Part shown: positions 1 through 12,200 of the stretch, piece after piece
Position numbering within the stretch: the first letter of the stretch is position 1
Layout: each line of letters opens with the position of its first letter
Origin: Lunularia cruciata
Lineage: Eukaryota > Streptophyta > Marchantiopsida > Lunulariales > Lunulariaceae
Assembly: GCA_948567375.1 (NCBI GenBank)
Contig: OX419756.1
Coordinates: 65,884,552 to 65,948,551 of the forward strand
Length of the DNA: 64,000 nt
Reading direction: 5' to 3'
Notes under the pieces: model-generated
Told to the model about the DNA's origin: nothing
What the model saw: only the letters and a program-made list of their open reading frames with translations
Databases searched by the model: none
Translations under genes and position numbers: made by a program

Positions 1-2513
1 TCCAGCAATTCTCTTTCCTGATCTGAAATTGCACTAGTGGGTAATCTATCTAACTCTTCATCCTTCAACCCACTCTTCTCTAATGTCTCTGAGGACAACT
101 CCGAAGACATTTGGATTCGTATGTTATCTACTTTGGGTTTTGCCTTAACATCCTGCCAAACCTTTTCTAACTCTATTCTCACTAAGTCTAATCTAATTGA
201 GATGTTATCCTCTACCTCTAAAATCTTTCTGTCTACACGAGTTCTGAGACTAATTAACGAGGCTTTCAAATCAGTATCTTTCGCTTGTCTTCGCCTCGTC
301 TCCTGCACCAACAACTTCAACTCGTGCAGTCGCACTTCTTCAATTCAAACGTTGGCTTCTGTACTCAACATTGCATTTACTCTGAGGACTATTTCCTTCA
401 ATGGCTCCAATCTTGTCTTTTGTTCTTGTTCCCGATTTGCAAGCCATTCCTCTCTGTACATTGCTAACTCTTCTTTGAACTCGGCCTTCACCGCTTCCTT
501 CTCTTTCTCCTTTTGTACGATTTTCTCTTCTTGATTACGAAGTAACTCTTGTAATCTCTCTTCTTCTCTATACCGTACAGACAACTCTCTTTGCCAGAGC
601 TGCTTCTTCTCCTCCATACCCTCCATCACTTGATCGAGCTCTTGATCCTTCGATGCTACCCTCGCCATAGCATGGATAAGCTCTACTCTTGAATCCACAA
701 ACTGCTGCTTCAAGATTTTGAATTCAGCTACTTGTCTTTCCCTTGCAATGTCACTCTTCCTTGCAAGATCCTCTCGATAACTCACTTCTCTCTTCAGGTC
801 TTCAATTACCTGACTTCTCTCTATCGCTTCCACTTGTAGTACTTCTCTCTCCTTCTCACCTTGGGTTACACGCTTCTTCAACCCCGAGTTCTCTTCTTCT
901 AATCTTGATAAGACCTGCAAAACAGTCTTTACATCTGGACAAGTCGACTGCATCTCCTTCTTCTTCTTCTCCAACTTCACCAACAGCGGGCATACTACCT
1001 TCTATAGGTAATCTACTCCATTACTGGCAACTTCTTCCTCCCACGGAGTGGTCTCTCTTCTTTCTTCTCGTTCTCCCGATACTCGCCTTCTTCTCTAGAG
1101 TCTTCGTATCGGAATTGACGCCTCACAGCCCGAGCTTTCTTCTACCTCTTCCTTCACTCTACTCCGCCCCGCTTCACACTTCGCCTTACGTCTCAAGCGA
1201 ACTCCTCGCTGTACTGCGATCTTTTTCTCCTCGAGCACCGGTACTTTGTCTTCCAGCGCCGCATTGTCTTCGGCTTCTACTTCGGCTTGCCCTTCTTCTT
1301 CGTATTCTTTAGCCGTTGGTGCCGAGGTCATTTCTCCACCATCTTCACTGTCACTGCTAGTATCTTCACTCTGCAGTATCAGCTCAGGTTCCTCCTCACG
1401 TTCCAAGTCCTCCGTCTTGAGCTTGGCTTCACCTTCTGAGTCTTCATCTTCTGACTCAATCACCACCATTCCTCGCCTCGGGTTATTTTTCTGCATCTTC
1501 CGAGGTTTCTTGTTTTCTTTGGCTTCTGCTTGCCGAGTTCTCTTCTTTGTCGGGGTACTTACAACGACCTCCATGTTTTTCCCTGTCTTTGCGTAGTAGT
1601 TGTCCATGCTCCGGATTTGGAGAATGTATTGCTGCTCCTCTGTGTCGACTTCTCTTCTCAAGTCAGGATGGAAATGAGACACCATTCTATTGCGCTTCGC
1701 CAAATTGAGCAAATTCAACCCAAGGTAGAAATGTGCTACAAATGGTACGATGTAGTCTGGAGGTGACTTGTCCCGCAGATTCCACACCATCTGCCTTGTT
1801 CTCCTGTGAAAGCACCTTGCCCAATTGATCGGTTCTCCTGCAAATAACTTGTGAAAGAACACCGCTTGGTGCTTCATCACATAGGTGGTTCTCTCTGGCT
1901 TCATGATGGCCATTAGTGCACTCACAATTCCCCTCCTCATAGGGTCTTTGAAGCTCTCAACTTTGTACCCATTCTTCGTTCTCTTTGACGAGAAGGCATC
2001 TCTCACCTTGTGCGTTTCTTGGGCTATCTCTCCTTTCCCCAAGAACATGGCTCCCTGCTCTGAACCTGCCTCCTTCTCGAGTACGAGTCTTCAATCTGAC
2101 TCTGTCCAGCGAGCCGGATTTCCTCTCTTCCCTTCTTCCTCGGGACCATCGAGACATTTACTCTCGATGATTTCTGTCATGAATCTTGGAAAACTTACGT
2201 TCCAGTTCCATGCCCGAAAAGTGATCCAAAGTCGGCTCAAGACTTTGATCCTCGCTACTACATCTAATCTCCGAATTGCATGATTTCTCACTGCAAATTC
2301 GGAGTTCTTCTTCCCTCCTCCCATCTCTTTTGCTTTCTTATTGTCTCTCAATTTCTCTCTCGCAACTTCTCCCTTGCGCACTAACACAAGTCCAACTCTA
2401 TTTCCCTTTCCCCAATCACTTGCAAGACAACTCCTCAACGGCAAAGGAAAATTACTTGACATTTTGTCATTGCAGTTTTGATTTTTATAAAGTTGCACTT
2501 CTTTGTCTTCCAT
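1..2513 (-). pseudogene. LTR-encoded coiled-coil protein, decayed copy (B1)
   Basis: A single reading frame runs from an ATG at 2513 to beyond the window start. It is interrupted only by stops at 2091-2093 (a Trp codon in other copies), 1095-1097, 1002-1004 and 345-347. The order is: a basic N-terminus; a globular part with the motifs GKRGNPARWTESD, KPERTTYVMKHQAVFFHKLF and HYLGL-like hydrophobic segments; a Lys/Arg linker; a Glu/Asp/Ser-rich acidic stretch; then a long Glu/Lys/Arg heptad coiled coil. The globular part faintly resembles the 'putative plant transposon protein' domain of Athila-type elements, which is my inference. There is no catalytic motif. The function is unknown; a structural or Gag-accessory role is possible. 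Confidence 0.75.
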
Positions 2514-2875
2514 CACTTTGAGTTTCTACCGAGAAATCACACCTCCGGCATGCACCTGTCACTGCCAATCAACCTTCGCGCGTATGAGCCACCAGTTTTG
2601 AAACAGCTCCTTCTTGAATTTCTCACCCCGACGAAAGGTTGTTAGACTGTCTTCGCCTCGGGTTGAGCTCCCCCCAATCCAAAGACAATTTACTTTGTAT
2701 TGTATGCTAACATGGCATTTCCAAGTACTTCGCCTTATGACCCAAAGTCACTTTACTTTGGGTTTCATCCCGAAGACAATTTTCTTCGCCTTCTTTGGCC
2801 ATACAGGCGCAATCCGACTTCTTTATACACTTCTTCTCCTTTATTTAAAAAAAAACAAAAAATGTGGGCACCACA
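1..2875 (-). mobile_element. B1: giant LTR of family F, left end outside window
   Basis: This is the 5' three quarters of a family-B LTR read on the minus strand. Its start (complement of ATGTGGGCACCACA) lies at 2875. The next bases, CTCTC at 2876-2880, should be the target duplication, but the partner lies before the window. The first 360 bases of the LTR hold no gene and include an A-rich run just inside the end. The rest is the long coiled-coil frame. It sits inside ORF1 of gypsy copy G1, whose sequence resumes at 2876. Confidence 0.85.
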
Positions 2876-3223
2876 CTCTCCAAGATCCTTCACCAAAGTC
2901 TCCAAAAGTGTTTTTACCCCACTACACTCATGTCCTTTTGGAAGTCCTTCCACTCCACAAACCTCACACTTAGATCTTCTCCCTCGCAATCTTGGTGAAG
3001 AAGGTCCAGCATGCAAACCCAAGTCAAGTAAGCCTCTTCTTTCTCTCAATCTCTTTCTCTCAAAATTCAATGGACATGAACTTGCTTTATGTCCCTTCTC
3101 TCCACATAAAAAGAACTTAGACTCACTCTTTCCTCCAAGTGGTGTAGGTTTTTGGATCCTCTCAACACCCTCTTCAAATTCTATTCTAAACTCTCTTCTC
3201 CTCAAATCCATTGCTAAAATCAC
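2876..3223 (-). pseudogene. ORF1 zinc-knuckle protein, truncated (G1)
   Basis: This is the relic of the small ORF found between the leader and gag in family G. It keeps the block PTPLGGKSES, a knuckle with the first Cys replaced by Phe (FFLCGEKGHKASSC), and the second cluster CEVCGVEGLPKGHEC. It lacks the four residues TKEL found before the second cluster in other copies. The open frame continues by chance into the B1 LTR after 2876. It differs from copy A at several residues, yet the zinc-ligand spacing is largely kept. Confidence 0.7.
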
Positions 3224-4103
3224 CTCAAACCCTTAAGGAAGCTTGTATAGCCTCAATTTCCACTCTTGGTGACCCTCCATGTTCCCAAAATGAATCTAAA
3301 CACTCAAACATGCTTTTTGTTGCTCTCACACTCCTCATGCATGAAATCTAAACTCTCTAAAATTAACCTTTCCTCACAATGTCAGGCAAATCTTGCAACT
3401 GGTATGTCAAAGTCCTCTAAAAATTTTACACTTGATCAAAACTTCATGGCATCACTCCCTACAAAATTTCAAATCTTTTCATCGAACCATTTGGCCTATT
3501 CATCACACATATTTTAGATTTGGTCTAAAAACCACCCCGCTCACTTTAAAAACTTATAACTCTTTGCTCAACAATGATCTCTCTCTATTTTTTGTGTCAA
3601 TGGGTAGGATTAAATGCACTGAATTTTTTTCGAAAGTTTTAGCAAAATCCGCTGAAAAATGAAGAAATGGCAGACTTTGTACAATTTTCCAGAGAGCATG
3701 CAGTTGTAGGAGCAATTTACCTTATTGTCTTTCAAGAATTCTATCCCAGTATGCATAGCAGATCTCACAATAATTTTAAGTGTGCTGACTGAAGGATAAA
3801 CCAAGATATCATGTGTAGAAATTTCAAGTCTAGATCCCAAACTTGAGATTTTCCCAAAATCACCTTAATCTCCAAAATCTGCAGTCCACCTCATACAATC
3901 TCTCCAAATCCTCTCAAGTGTACAAGATGTACAAAATCACTTCAAAGACATCATAATGAACTATAGGGTATACTAATGGGTCCAAATTCTCTAACATAAG
4001 TTCAACCCTTTCCTCCCCTAAAGTTCTCTCCAAGTGAGCTCTCATAGCCTCCTTTTGTCTGATATAGAATTGTACGCAAAACATTATCTTGCATTCTAGA
4101 GAG
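3224..4103 (-). other. G1 untranslated leader
   Basis: This stretch matches the leader between primer-binding site and ORF1 of copies A and D. I find no intact gene in it. The short open stretches here are unconserved in frame. Confidence 0.6.
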
Positions 4104-4121
4104 GTCCCGACAACGAAACCA
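4104..4121 (-). promoter_or_regulatory. Primer-binding site, tRNA-Glu type (2 mismatches)
   Basis: It lies four A residues inside the 5' LTR end. It matches the 18-nt tRNA-Glu-complementary site of copies A and D except for two transitions. Confidence 0.75.
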
Positions 4122-4125
4122 AAAA

Positions 4126-4175
4126 TGTGAGCCGGCCTATCTCTCCCTCAGGATGAACCTCTGATGGTTATTATG
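4126..4175 (-). repeat. G1 5' LTR, end segment
   Basis: These are the last 50 bases of the G1 LTR, ending in TGAGCCGG-complement terminal sequence. The LTR is interrupted at 4175 by B2. TTATG at 4171-4175 is the left copy of the B2 target duplication. Confidence 0.85.
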
Positions 4176-7100
4176 TGTGACAACCCGGCAAATATCACTT
4201 TTGCGGTAATCGGGTAGGTAAAGTTTGTTCCCGCAGAGATACTACCCAGAATTGGTCAAATACGAAGTCAAAAGTCACAAGCGCAGTTCTTCTTGATGAC
4301 TTCTTTAATCTCTCAAGTAGAAACTACACCCAAAAGAGAGTAACAAGCTCACAATCTTGACAACTTGTCACAAATACACACATGTAATCACATCATAGTA
4401 AATTTTGTCCAAACAACTCTTGATTGTGATGATTCAGATTCTCCCGAAGACGGCACTTCATTGCGAAGACTGATTTTGCCTCAGAATTATGTTCCACCCC
4501 TCCACTGAAGGCACAAATTCCTCGATTGAAATTGCTTCACATCAACTTCGTGCTGCACTCACCAATGCAGAATACTAACAACACTACAATTCCTCTCAGA
4601 TCTGTCAAGGCATTGCTCCGATGCACTTCACTCAAGATCAAACACACAGAATGAAGATCAAGGCTGCAGATTCCAACATCCACAAGCACATTGACTTGCT
4701 CTTTGGAATTCTCCACACACTCACAAACAAAAACAAAAAATTGACAATCGGAATTAAGCTTAAGCGACGAGTACTGAAACCAGCACTTTGCTTTATCTAT
4801 CTTCAGAAATATGAATACTGAATAACATCATACTACAAATGCTCCACTTAAATACTGAAGCAAACGGCAGACTTGCCTACCTAGGCACCGCTTCCTAACA
4901 TCCTTTCCTACCTACAAATCCCAATCAATAATCTATCTCTTCATATCTGCCTCTTCCTATCTCAAAATTGACTTCTATCCCGATCCAATGTCTACCTCAT
5001 CATTGGCTTCCAAACCCGATGATCTTCCTACTATTTCACCTTCTTCGGGTATGATTGATTCTACTAATTTCTTCACTAATTCTATGACTTCTTCACTACA
5101 ATCTCTAATTGAGCTCACGGGTAATCTATCTACACTCTTAGTTCCCGACCCACTCTTCTCTAATGTATCAATTTTTGAGTCCGATGATACTTGAATTCCT
5201 ACTTCTGCGACATTGGGTCTCTTCTCCACTATCACACTATTCCGAATCTTCTCTAATTCCGAATTGACTAAATCTAATCTAAGACTAACATTGTTCTCTA
5301 CATCTAACATTTTCCTATCTACACGCTCCCTCAAGCAAATCAGCAACATGTTCATATCCACATCTTTGGCTTTTCTTTTCCAAGTTTCCTGCACAAGCAA
5401 CTTCAACTCATGCAGACAAGCTTCTTCCAATCTTCCTTCAGCCTCCGTGCTTAAGATTGCTCATAATCTCCCAGCAAGGTCTCCTATTGATTCCGATGCG
5501 TATCCTCAAGAATGCTCCACCTTCAACTCATCCCGATACATTTGCAACTTGTCTTTGTATTCTGCAGCAAGCATCTTCTTCTCCTTTCATACTGCATGCT
5601 CTGTTGTTCTGCGCTCTTGACAAGTTCTTGCAAACGCTCTTCTTCCTCTTGCCTGGACACCAATTCTCTCTGCTACGCTTGATCTTTTGCTGCGGCACTC
5701 TTCTTCAAGCTGTCCAACTCTTGCTCCATCACGATGGTCATCACCTTCAGATGAACATTCTTGACACGCACATTACTCACTTCCTCCTGCATCTTGCTGA
5801 GCCACATTGCCTGCTCCTTCAACTCTCCGGCTTGCTTTTGCAGTTCTTTCTCTTTCTCTGTGCAACTCCCTTGTAGCACGCTCAACATTTTCTTCCTTGA
5901 GTCTTCCTCCCTCCGAAGATCTTCAATCTCCGCACTTCTTTGAATTTGATGCTCCTACAGCTCTTGCACTTCCTTCAACAGATGCTTCACCATCTGCAGC
6001 TCATTCAACCCTTTCACTCGATCTTGGGCATTTCCCATACGATGTTCTTTCAATAGCTTGAGCAAGGGTGTGACCACCCTTGTCAAATATACTATCCCGC
6101 CAAAGGTTTCTTCTTCATCATTGCCACCTTTGTCAGGAGTCTTCTCTTGTGTCATCGGCTCCTTCATCCAAAGTTGCGATCTTCGTACCTTCATAGTGTC
6201 GGCACTATCTTCATCTTGGCCTCTTGAACTTGGCCCCGCGTGATACTCCTTCTTTGCTTTGGGTTTTGGCTTGTTCTCCATCGTTGCCTTGCCAGCCTCA
6301 CTTACCACCACCGATTGCTGGACTTCGGGCTCTCCCTCACTTTTGCTACCCGACTCCTCACTCTTCAACGTGAGCTCTTCTTCTTATGAGTCCTCTTCTT
6401 GCAACTCAGATCCCGAAGATGCCCTTCTCACAATGTTAGTAGTCTTCAACATCAGCCTCCGAGTCTTACGTTGGATGGGCGATGGTTTACCTTCTTCAGG
6501 TTTACTTTGCTTCTTCGTCTTTGGACTGGCAACATCTTTGATCTTCCACTGTCCCGTTCTGGCAAAGTACTCGTCATTTGCCCGCAGCTGAAGCATTTAC
6601 TGTTGCTCCTCTTTGTCTACTTCTTGTCTCAAATCAGGGTGCATGTGGGAGACCATACGATGCCACTCATCTTCAGAGAGCAAGTTCAGGCTGAAGTAGA
6701 AATGTGCTGCAAATGGTGCAAAATAATGCGGTGGCGAGCCCATTTGCCAATTCACTACCATCTGCCTTGTTTGGTGATGGAAACACTTCACCCAATTCAC
6801 GGGTACTCTTGCAAACATCTGATGGAAGAAGACTGCCTACTGCATGGTTACGTACGTTGTTTGCTCCGGCTTGAACATGGCCATCATCACCCCCACGATG
6901 CTTCTTTGGATCGGGTCCTGATAGGACTCCACCTTGTAACCATTTGTTGTTCTTGGAGCAAAAAACGAATTGCAAATCTCCGCCGTCTCCTCTGCAGCAT
7001 CACACTTCCGATAGAAGGTGATCCTTGTCAGCCCTCCTGCTTCTCTCCCCAGGACTAACTTCCAATCCGACTCAGTCCATCGAGCCAGATTGCCTCTCTT

Positions 7101-7848
7101 CCCCTCCACTTTGGGACCCTCCTCACAATTACTGGCAGCGATCTCTGCCATCACTCCTAGGAAACTGAAATTCCAGTTCCATGCTAAAAAGGTGATACGA
7201 AGTCTAACCAAGACTTTGATCCTAGCTACTACATCTACTCGTTGAATTGCAAAACCTCTCATTGCCAGCGCGTTGGCCACCTTCTTAGCCATGATTTGTT
7301 CTCTCGTTCTACGCTGTTGGAAGATCAACCCCTCTCCTGGACGAGACACTCTTACTCCCTCAGGATTTTGGAAAATTTCACTCTCAACAGGCTTCCGGAC
7401 ACGCATTCATGCAGGATGACTACTCAAAGGAATTGGAAATTTACTCAATGAATTCAACTTTCCCCTGCATAGTTGCAATTTTATATTGCCCCGAATTGCA
7501 GTCATTCTTCAATTGATTTTGTCTGTGAATTTCTCTCTTCTGCGTGCACTACCGGTCATTGTCAAGATATGCTTCTTCTGCCCCTGCCGTTTCTTGAAAT
7601 GTACTTTCTTGCCACATACAGAGGTTGTTAAACGGTCCTCATCATTCCTGCGTTTTCTAACCCAAAGATGATGATCTTCGGCCTGCTTCCGGCGTACTCC
7701 TCTTCCGAGTACCTCCATCATCGGATCCGACGTCAGCTTCTTCGGCTTTCCTCCAAAGTTACTTTCACCTCTCCTTTGTCCGCAATTCGTGCTTACTTTG
7801 TCTCTTAAACCCTACTAACCATAAAAAACAAAAAATGTAGGTACCACA
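4176..7848 (-). mobile_element. B2: solo giant LTR, diverged subfamily
   Basis: This unit of 3,673 bp begins TGTGACAAC and ends GTACCACA (plus strand). It is flanked by TTATG at 4171-4175 and 7849-7853. No primer-binding site, gag or pol lies within the duplicated target, so it is a solo LTR by structure. The outer 800 bases on the left and 440 bases on the right hold no gene. The middle is the coiled-coil frame. It is clearly diverged from the other B copies, especially between 5.4 and 6.4 kb. Confidence 0.85.
4975..7406 (-). pseudogene. LTR-encoded coiled-coil protein, divergent copy (B2)
   Basis: The frame begins at an ATG at 7406 with an N-terminus unlike that of other copies (MRVRKPVES). 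It then rejoins them at the RRLDVVARI-like and NARWTESDW-like blocks and at SPPHYF.PFAAHFY. It stays in one frame to about 5.6 kb with stops near 6837, 6597, 6381 and 5952, shifts frame near 5.6-5.45 kb, and ends at 4975 with the shared C-terminus (DEVDIGSG). The coiled coil is largely different in sequence but still rich in Glu, Lys, Gln and Leu. It is about 810 codons, against about 875 in other copies. Function unknown. Confidence 0.7.
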
Positions 7849-7853
7849 TTATG

Positions 7854-8493
7854 GTAATGCATCATGGACTAAGAAGGCAAAGCACCCCAACTCTATCATA
7901 CTCCTCCAAGGCTAACACTCCAATACTCAAGACATTGCTTACTAGAGAACTCCATGAGAGAGAGATAGTTGCAAATGAAATGATGATGAGTACTTCCTCA
8001 TCCTTTGTTTATATACTTGTGAAATAGTTATGCACCAAAGTTACTAATTGATGGAATAACTCAAGTCACTAGGCTCAAAGTCAAGTAAAATCAAAAAGTA
8101 TAAAGGAATATCCATCTACATAGGTATAGTCCACTGAGCATGTGATCTTATCTTGATCCAACCACTAAGTCAAGGATTCTTTCACATAGTCTATCCTAGG
8201 ACTATAGAAGAATCCAAAACAAAAAGGCTTGTGGGCCTAAGAGTTCTCAACTCTTTCCTCAAAGCCAAATACCTAGGAATAATATCAAGTCAACACACTA
8301 GAATCCAAAATAGTGGTGCTCATCTTTTCCACTTACTCTAAACTAATGTCCCTTCTATCTTAGCTATGACTAACTTTAGCTAATCATGACTAATGTTGAA
8401 CCATCCTTTATCTCTATATAAATAATATCTCTCAAATACTTGTAATACCAAGCTAAATGTCACAATATCATACATGCACAAATGCGTGTTACA
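7854..8493 (-). repeat. G1 5' LTR, main segment
   Basis: This continues the LTR after the B2 insertion and ends with the complement of TGTAACACGC at 8493. The promoter-like sequence complementary to TATATAAA lies near 8010. It is several percent diverged from the LTRs of A and D. Confidence 0.85.
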
Positions 8494-9281
8494 GTTCCAA
8501 CTAGGAGGACCAAACCAGAGCACATTGGCATGGTGGGACAAATGAGGAGATGGTGCTTGATTGGCATGCATTGGCCTTTCTATGTACATCTTCTGAGGCT
8601 TTGGTGGAATCTCTCTCAGTGCATACAAGAGGAGTTATTGAGGTCACAGATCCAAAGAGTGAAGATATTGGTACAGTTCAGCGCAGACATTCATGGTGAC
8701 ATCTTAATGATGGACTATCTTTGCACTGGTGTTGTGGGTAGCACAATTGTGGCCAAGGAGAGACATCATGTCCTTCAGCAAGCCAGACAATTCAGATTGG
8801 AAGGCAGACACCTTTTGCATTTATGGGAGGATGGTAGAGTGTGAGTAGTACCACTTTTGTCTCAAAGACTACAATTGGTTCGTCATGCTCATGAAGAGCT
8901 AGGACATTTTGGAGTATAGCGTACATATAGCTTACTCCTGAGCCATTATTGATGGCGTGGCATGCAGACCAAGGTACAACAATTTATTGCCAGATGTGTG
9001 TTTGTGACCAAGTTAGAGCATCATTCAATGCTCCTATGCCATAGTTACAGCCATTACCTATCATAGGATTGGGTTACCATTAGAGTTTGGAATTTGTTGG
9101 AACTTTACTACTGACTATGAGACATCATTGGTATGTTTTGGTGATGGTGTAGCACTTCTCCAAGTGCATTGAGTTGATGGCACTTCCAATAAGGATAATA
9201 CCAGCAAACGGACGGCTTAATTGTTCTTGGATTGGATTCTTAGTCATTTTGGTGCACCGATTGAGGTTTTGACTGATCAGG
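8494..9281 (+). pseudogene. Integrase N-terminal half (element E)
   Basis: From about 8750 the translation shows a gypsy-type linker with VVPLLSQRLQLVRHAHEELGHFG-like sequence, then YSLL.SHY.WRGMQ..VQQFIARC. This is the His-His-Cys-Cys zinc-binding domain of integrase with the second Cys pair damaged. The frame breaks several times. It ends at LTDQ, which is the second catalytic Asp region of the integrase core. B3 is inserted exactly there. TCAGG at 9277-9281 is the target duplication, and the coding sense resumes at 13074. Confidence 0.7.
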
Positions 9282-12200
9282 TGTGACAACCCAGCAAATA
9301 TCACTTTTGTAGTAATTGGGTAAGTAAAGTTTGTTCCCATAGAGATACAAGTCAAAATTGGTCAAATATGAAGTCAAAGTAACAAATTCAATTCTTCTTG
9401 AGTTCTTCTTTAGTCTCTCAGGTAGAAACCACACCCAGAAGAGAATAACAAGCAATGATTCGCAATTTTGTCACAAATTCACACTCCATAATCACAACTC
9501 CATCAAATCTTTCCAAACAATCTTGATTGTGATGATTCAGGCTCTTCCAAAAATGACACTTAACTACAAAATGACTTTGCCTCATAATTGCGTTCCACCC
9601 CTCCGCTGAAGGCACAACTTCCTCGATCAAAATTGCTTCACATCAACTTTGCAGTGCACTCATAAATGCAGAATACTACCAACACTACAATTCCTCTCAG
9701 ATCTGTCAAGGCATTACTTTGATTGCACTTCACTCAGGATCAAACACACAGAATGAAGATCAAGACTACAAAATCCAACATCCAACAAGCACACTAACTT
9801 GCACTTTAAATTTCTCCAAACACTCACAAACACAAGTACAACATTGATACTCGGAATCAAGTTCAAGCGACTAGCACTACTTCATAGCACTTTGCTTTAT
9901 CTATTCTCAGAAAATATAAGCACTAAACAACAATTCTCTACAAATGCCAACCTTAAATAGTGAAGCAATCAATAGTTCTAACAACTATACCATTCTACAA
10001 CAACTCTTCTAACCTGTAGATCCGATATGACCACGCATCCCTTTCATATTTGCCTCTTCAAATCTCAAAACTATTACTATTCCGATCCGATGTCTACTTC
10101 GTCATTGGCTTTCAAACCCACAACTTGAAGTAAATTTACTTCCCACTACTCTATCCTCGGGTTTCACATCTTCTACTTCTTCTACCAGATCCAACAATTC
10201 TCTTTCCTGATCTGAAATTACACTAGTGGGTAAACCTTCTTAACCTTCATCTCTTGACCCACTCTTCTCCAATGTCTCCAATGGTAACTCTGAAGACATC
10301 TGCACTCCTATGTTATCTACTTCGGGTTTGGCTCTAACATCCTTATGAAGTTTATTTATCTCCAACTTTACTAAGTCTAATCTAATTGCGATATTATCTT
10401 CTACCTCTAATATCTTACTATCTACACTAGTCCTGAGACTTATCAACAGTGCATTCAAATTGGTATCTTTTGCCTGTCTTCGCCTCGTCTCCTACACCAA
10501 CAATTTCAACTTGTGCAGCCTTGTCTCTTCAATTCAAACACTAGCCTCTATACTCAACATCACATTCATCCTGAGGACAATCTCCTTCAATGGCTGCAAT
10601 CGCATTTTTCTTTCTTGCTCTCGATCTGCAAGCCAATCCTCCTTGTACATTGCCAACTCTGCTTTGAACTTGGCTTTCACCATTTCCTTCTCCTTCTCCT
10701 TCTGTACAATCTTCTCCTCCTGATTACAAAGTAACTCTCTAGAGTAGTCTGATTACGAAGTAATCTTTCTTCTTCCCTATATCATGCTGCTAACTCTCTT
10801 TCCCAGAGCTGCTTCTTCTCTTCTACACTCTCCATCACCCTATTGAGCTCTTGGTCCTTTGCCGCTACCCTCGCCATAGCATGGATAAGTTCTACTCTTG
10901 AATCAGCAAACTCCTACTTCAAAATCTCATATTCTGCTACTTGCCTTTCCCTTGCTATGTCACTCTTCTTAACAAGCTCTTCTTGATATCTCACTTTTCT
11001 CTTCAAGTCTTCAATTACCTGAGTCTTCACTATTGCCTCTGCTCGTAGTACTTCACTTTCCTCCTCACCTTGGGTTATGATTTTCTTCAACTCCAAGTTC
11101 TCTTCTTCTAATCACGCTAAGACCTACAACATAGTCTTCACTTTTGGACAAGTTGACTGCATTTCCTTCTTCTTGTGCTCCAATTTCATCAGCAGTGGAC
11201 ACACGACTTCCCGCAAGTACTCCACTACATCACTTGCCACTACCTCCTCTTGCGTAGCAATCTCCCTTCACACTTTGTGCTCATCCGATACTCGCTTTGA
11301 TCTCTGCAGTCTTTGTATTGGAACTGACGCCTCGCTTCTTTGTTCATTTCTTCTTTTACTTTACTCTGACCTACATCACACTTCGCCTTGCGTCTCGAGT
11401 GGACTCCCCTATGAATCGCAATTGCCTTTTCTTTGGCCTTGGGTATCTCATCCTCCAACTTCGTGTTGTCCTCGGCCTCAATCTCCACCTACATTTCTTC
11501 TTCCTCCTCTGCAACAGTTGGCACCGACGTCATTTCTCCACCTGCATTGTTGTTGCTACTCGTATCTCCACTTTGTAGCGTTAGCTTGGGCTCCTCCTTG
11601 CGTTCCAAATCTTTGGACTTGCACTCAGCTTCACCTTCCGAGTCTTCATCTTCTGACTTGATTACCACCATTCCTCGCCTCGGGTTTCCTCTCTTGGTCT
11701 TTCAAGGTTTTGTCTTGTCTTTGGCTTTGCCCTGCCGACTTTGCTTCTTTGATTTTGGAGCACTCGCTTCTATCTCCACATTCTTCCCTGTCTTCTTGTA
11801 GTACTCATCTATATTCTGATTTGTAAGATGTACTGCTGCTCCGCTACATCAACTTCTCTTCTTAAATCGGGATGGAAATGCGACACCATTCTACTGTGCT
11901 CCGCCAAGTTTAGCAAATTTAATTCAAAGTAGAAATGGGCTACAAACGGCACAATGTAATGTGGAGGCAATTTATCCTATAGATTCTACACCATTTGTTG
12001 TGTTCTCCTATGGAAACACCTCGCCCAATTGATTGGTTCTCCTGCAAACAATTTGTGAAAGAACACCGCTTGGTGTTTCATCACATAGGTTGTTCTCTCC
12101 AGCTTCAGGATGGCCATCAGAGCACTCACAATCCCCCTCTTGATAGGATCTTTATAACTCTCCACCTTGTATCCATTCTTCATCCGCTTTGACATGAATG

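Larger units (their letters stand above)
2876..8493 (-). mobile_element. G1: 5' fragment of a family-G Ty3/gypsy element
   Basis: The minus strand reads 5' LTR, primer-binding site, leader and the first part of ORF1. The element is then cut by B1 at 2875 and never reaches gag in this window. The sequence is visibly more diverged from copies A, C and D than these are from one another, so G1 is older. It hosts B2 within its LTR. To the right it abuts element E at 8494, into which it presumably inserted; the left target duplication is not visible. Confidence 0.85.

Noticed and set aside
743-1596. Plus-strand Ser/Leu-rich open frames in B1 (and equivalents in every B copy)
   Set aside because: They are antisense shadows of the Glu/Lys-rich coiled-coil frame, which has the conserved layout on the minus strand.
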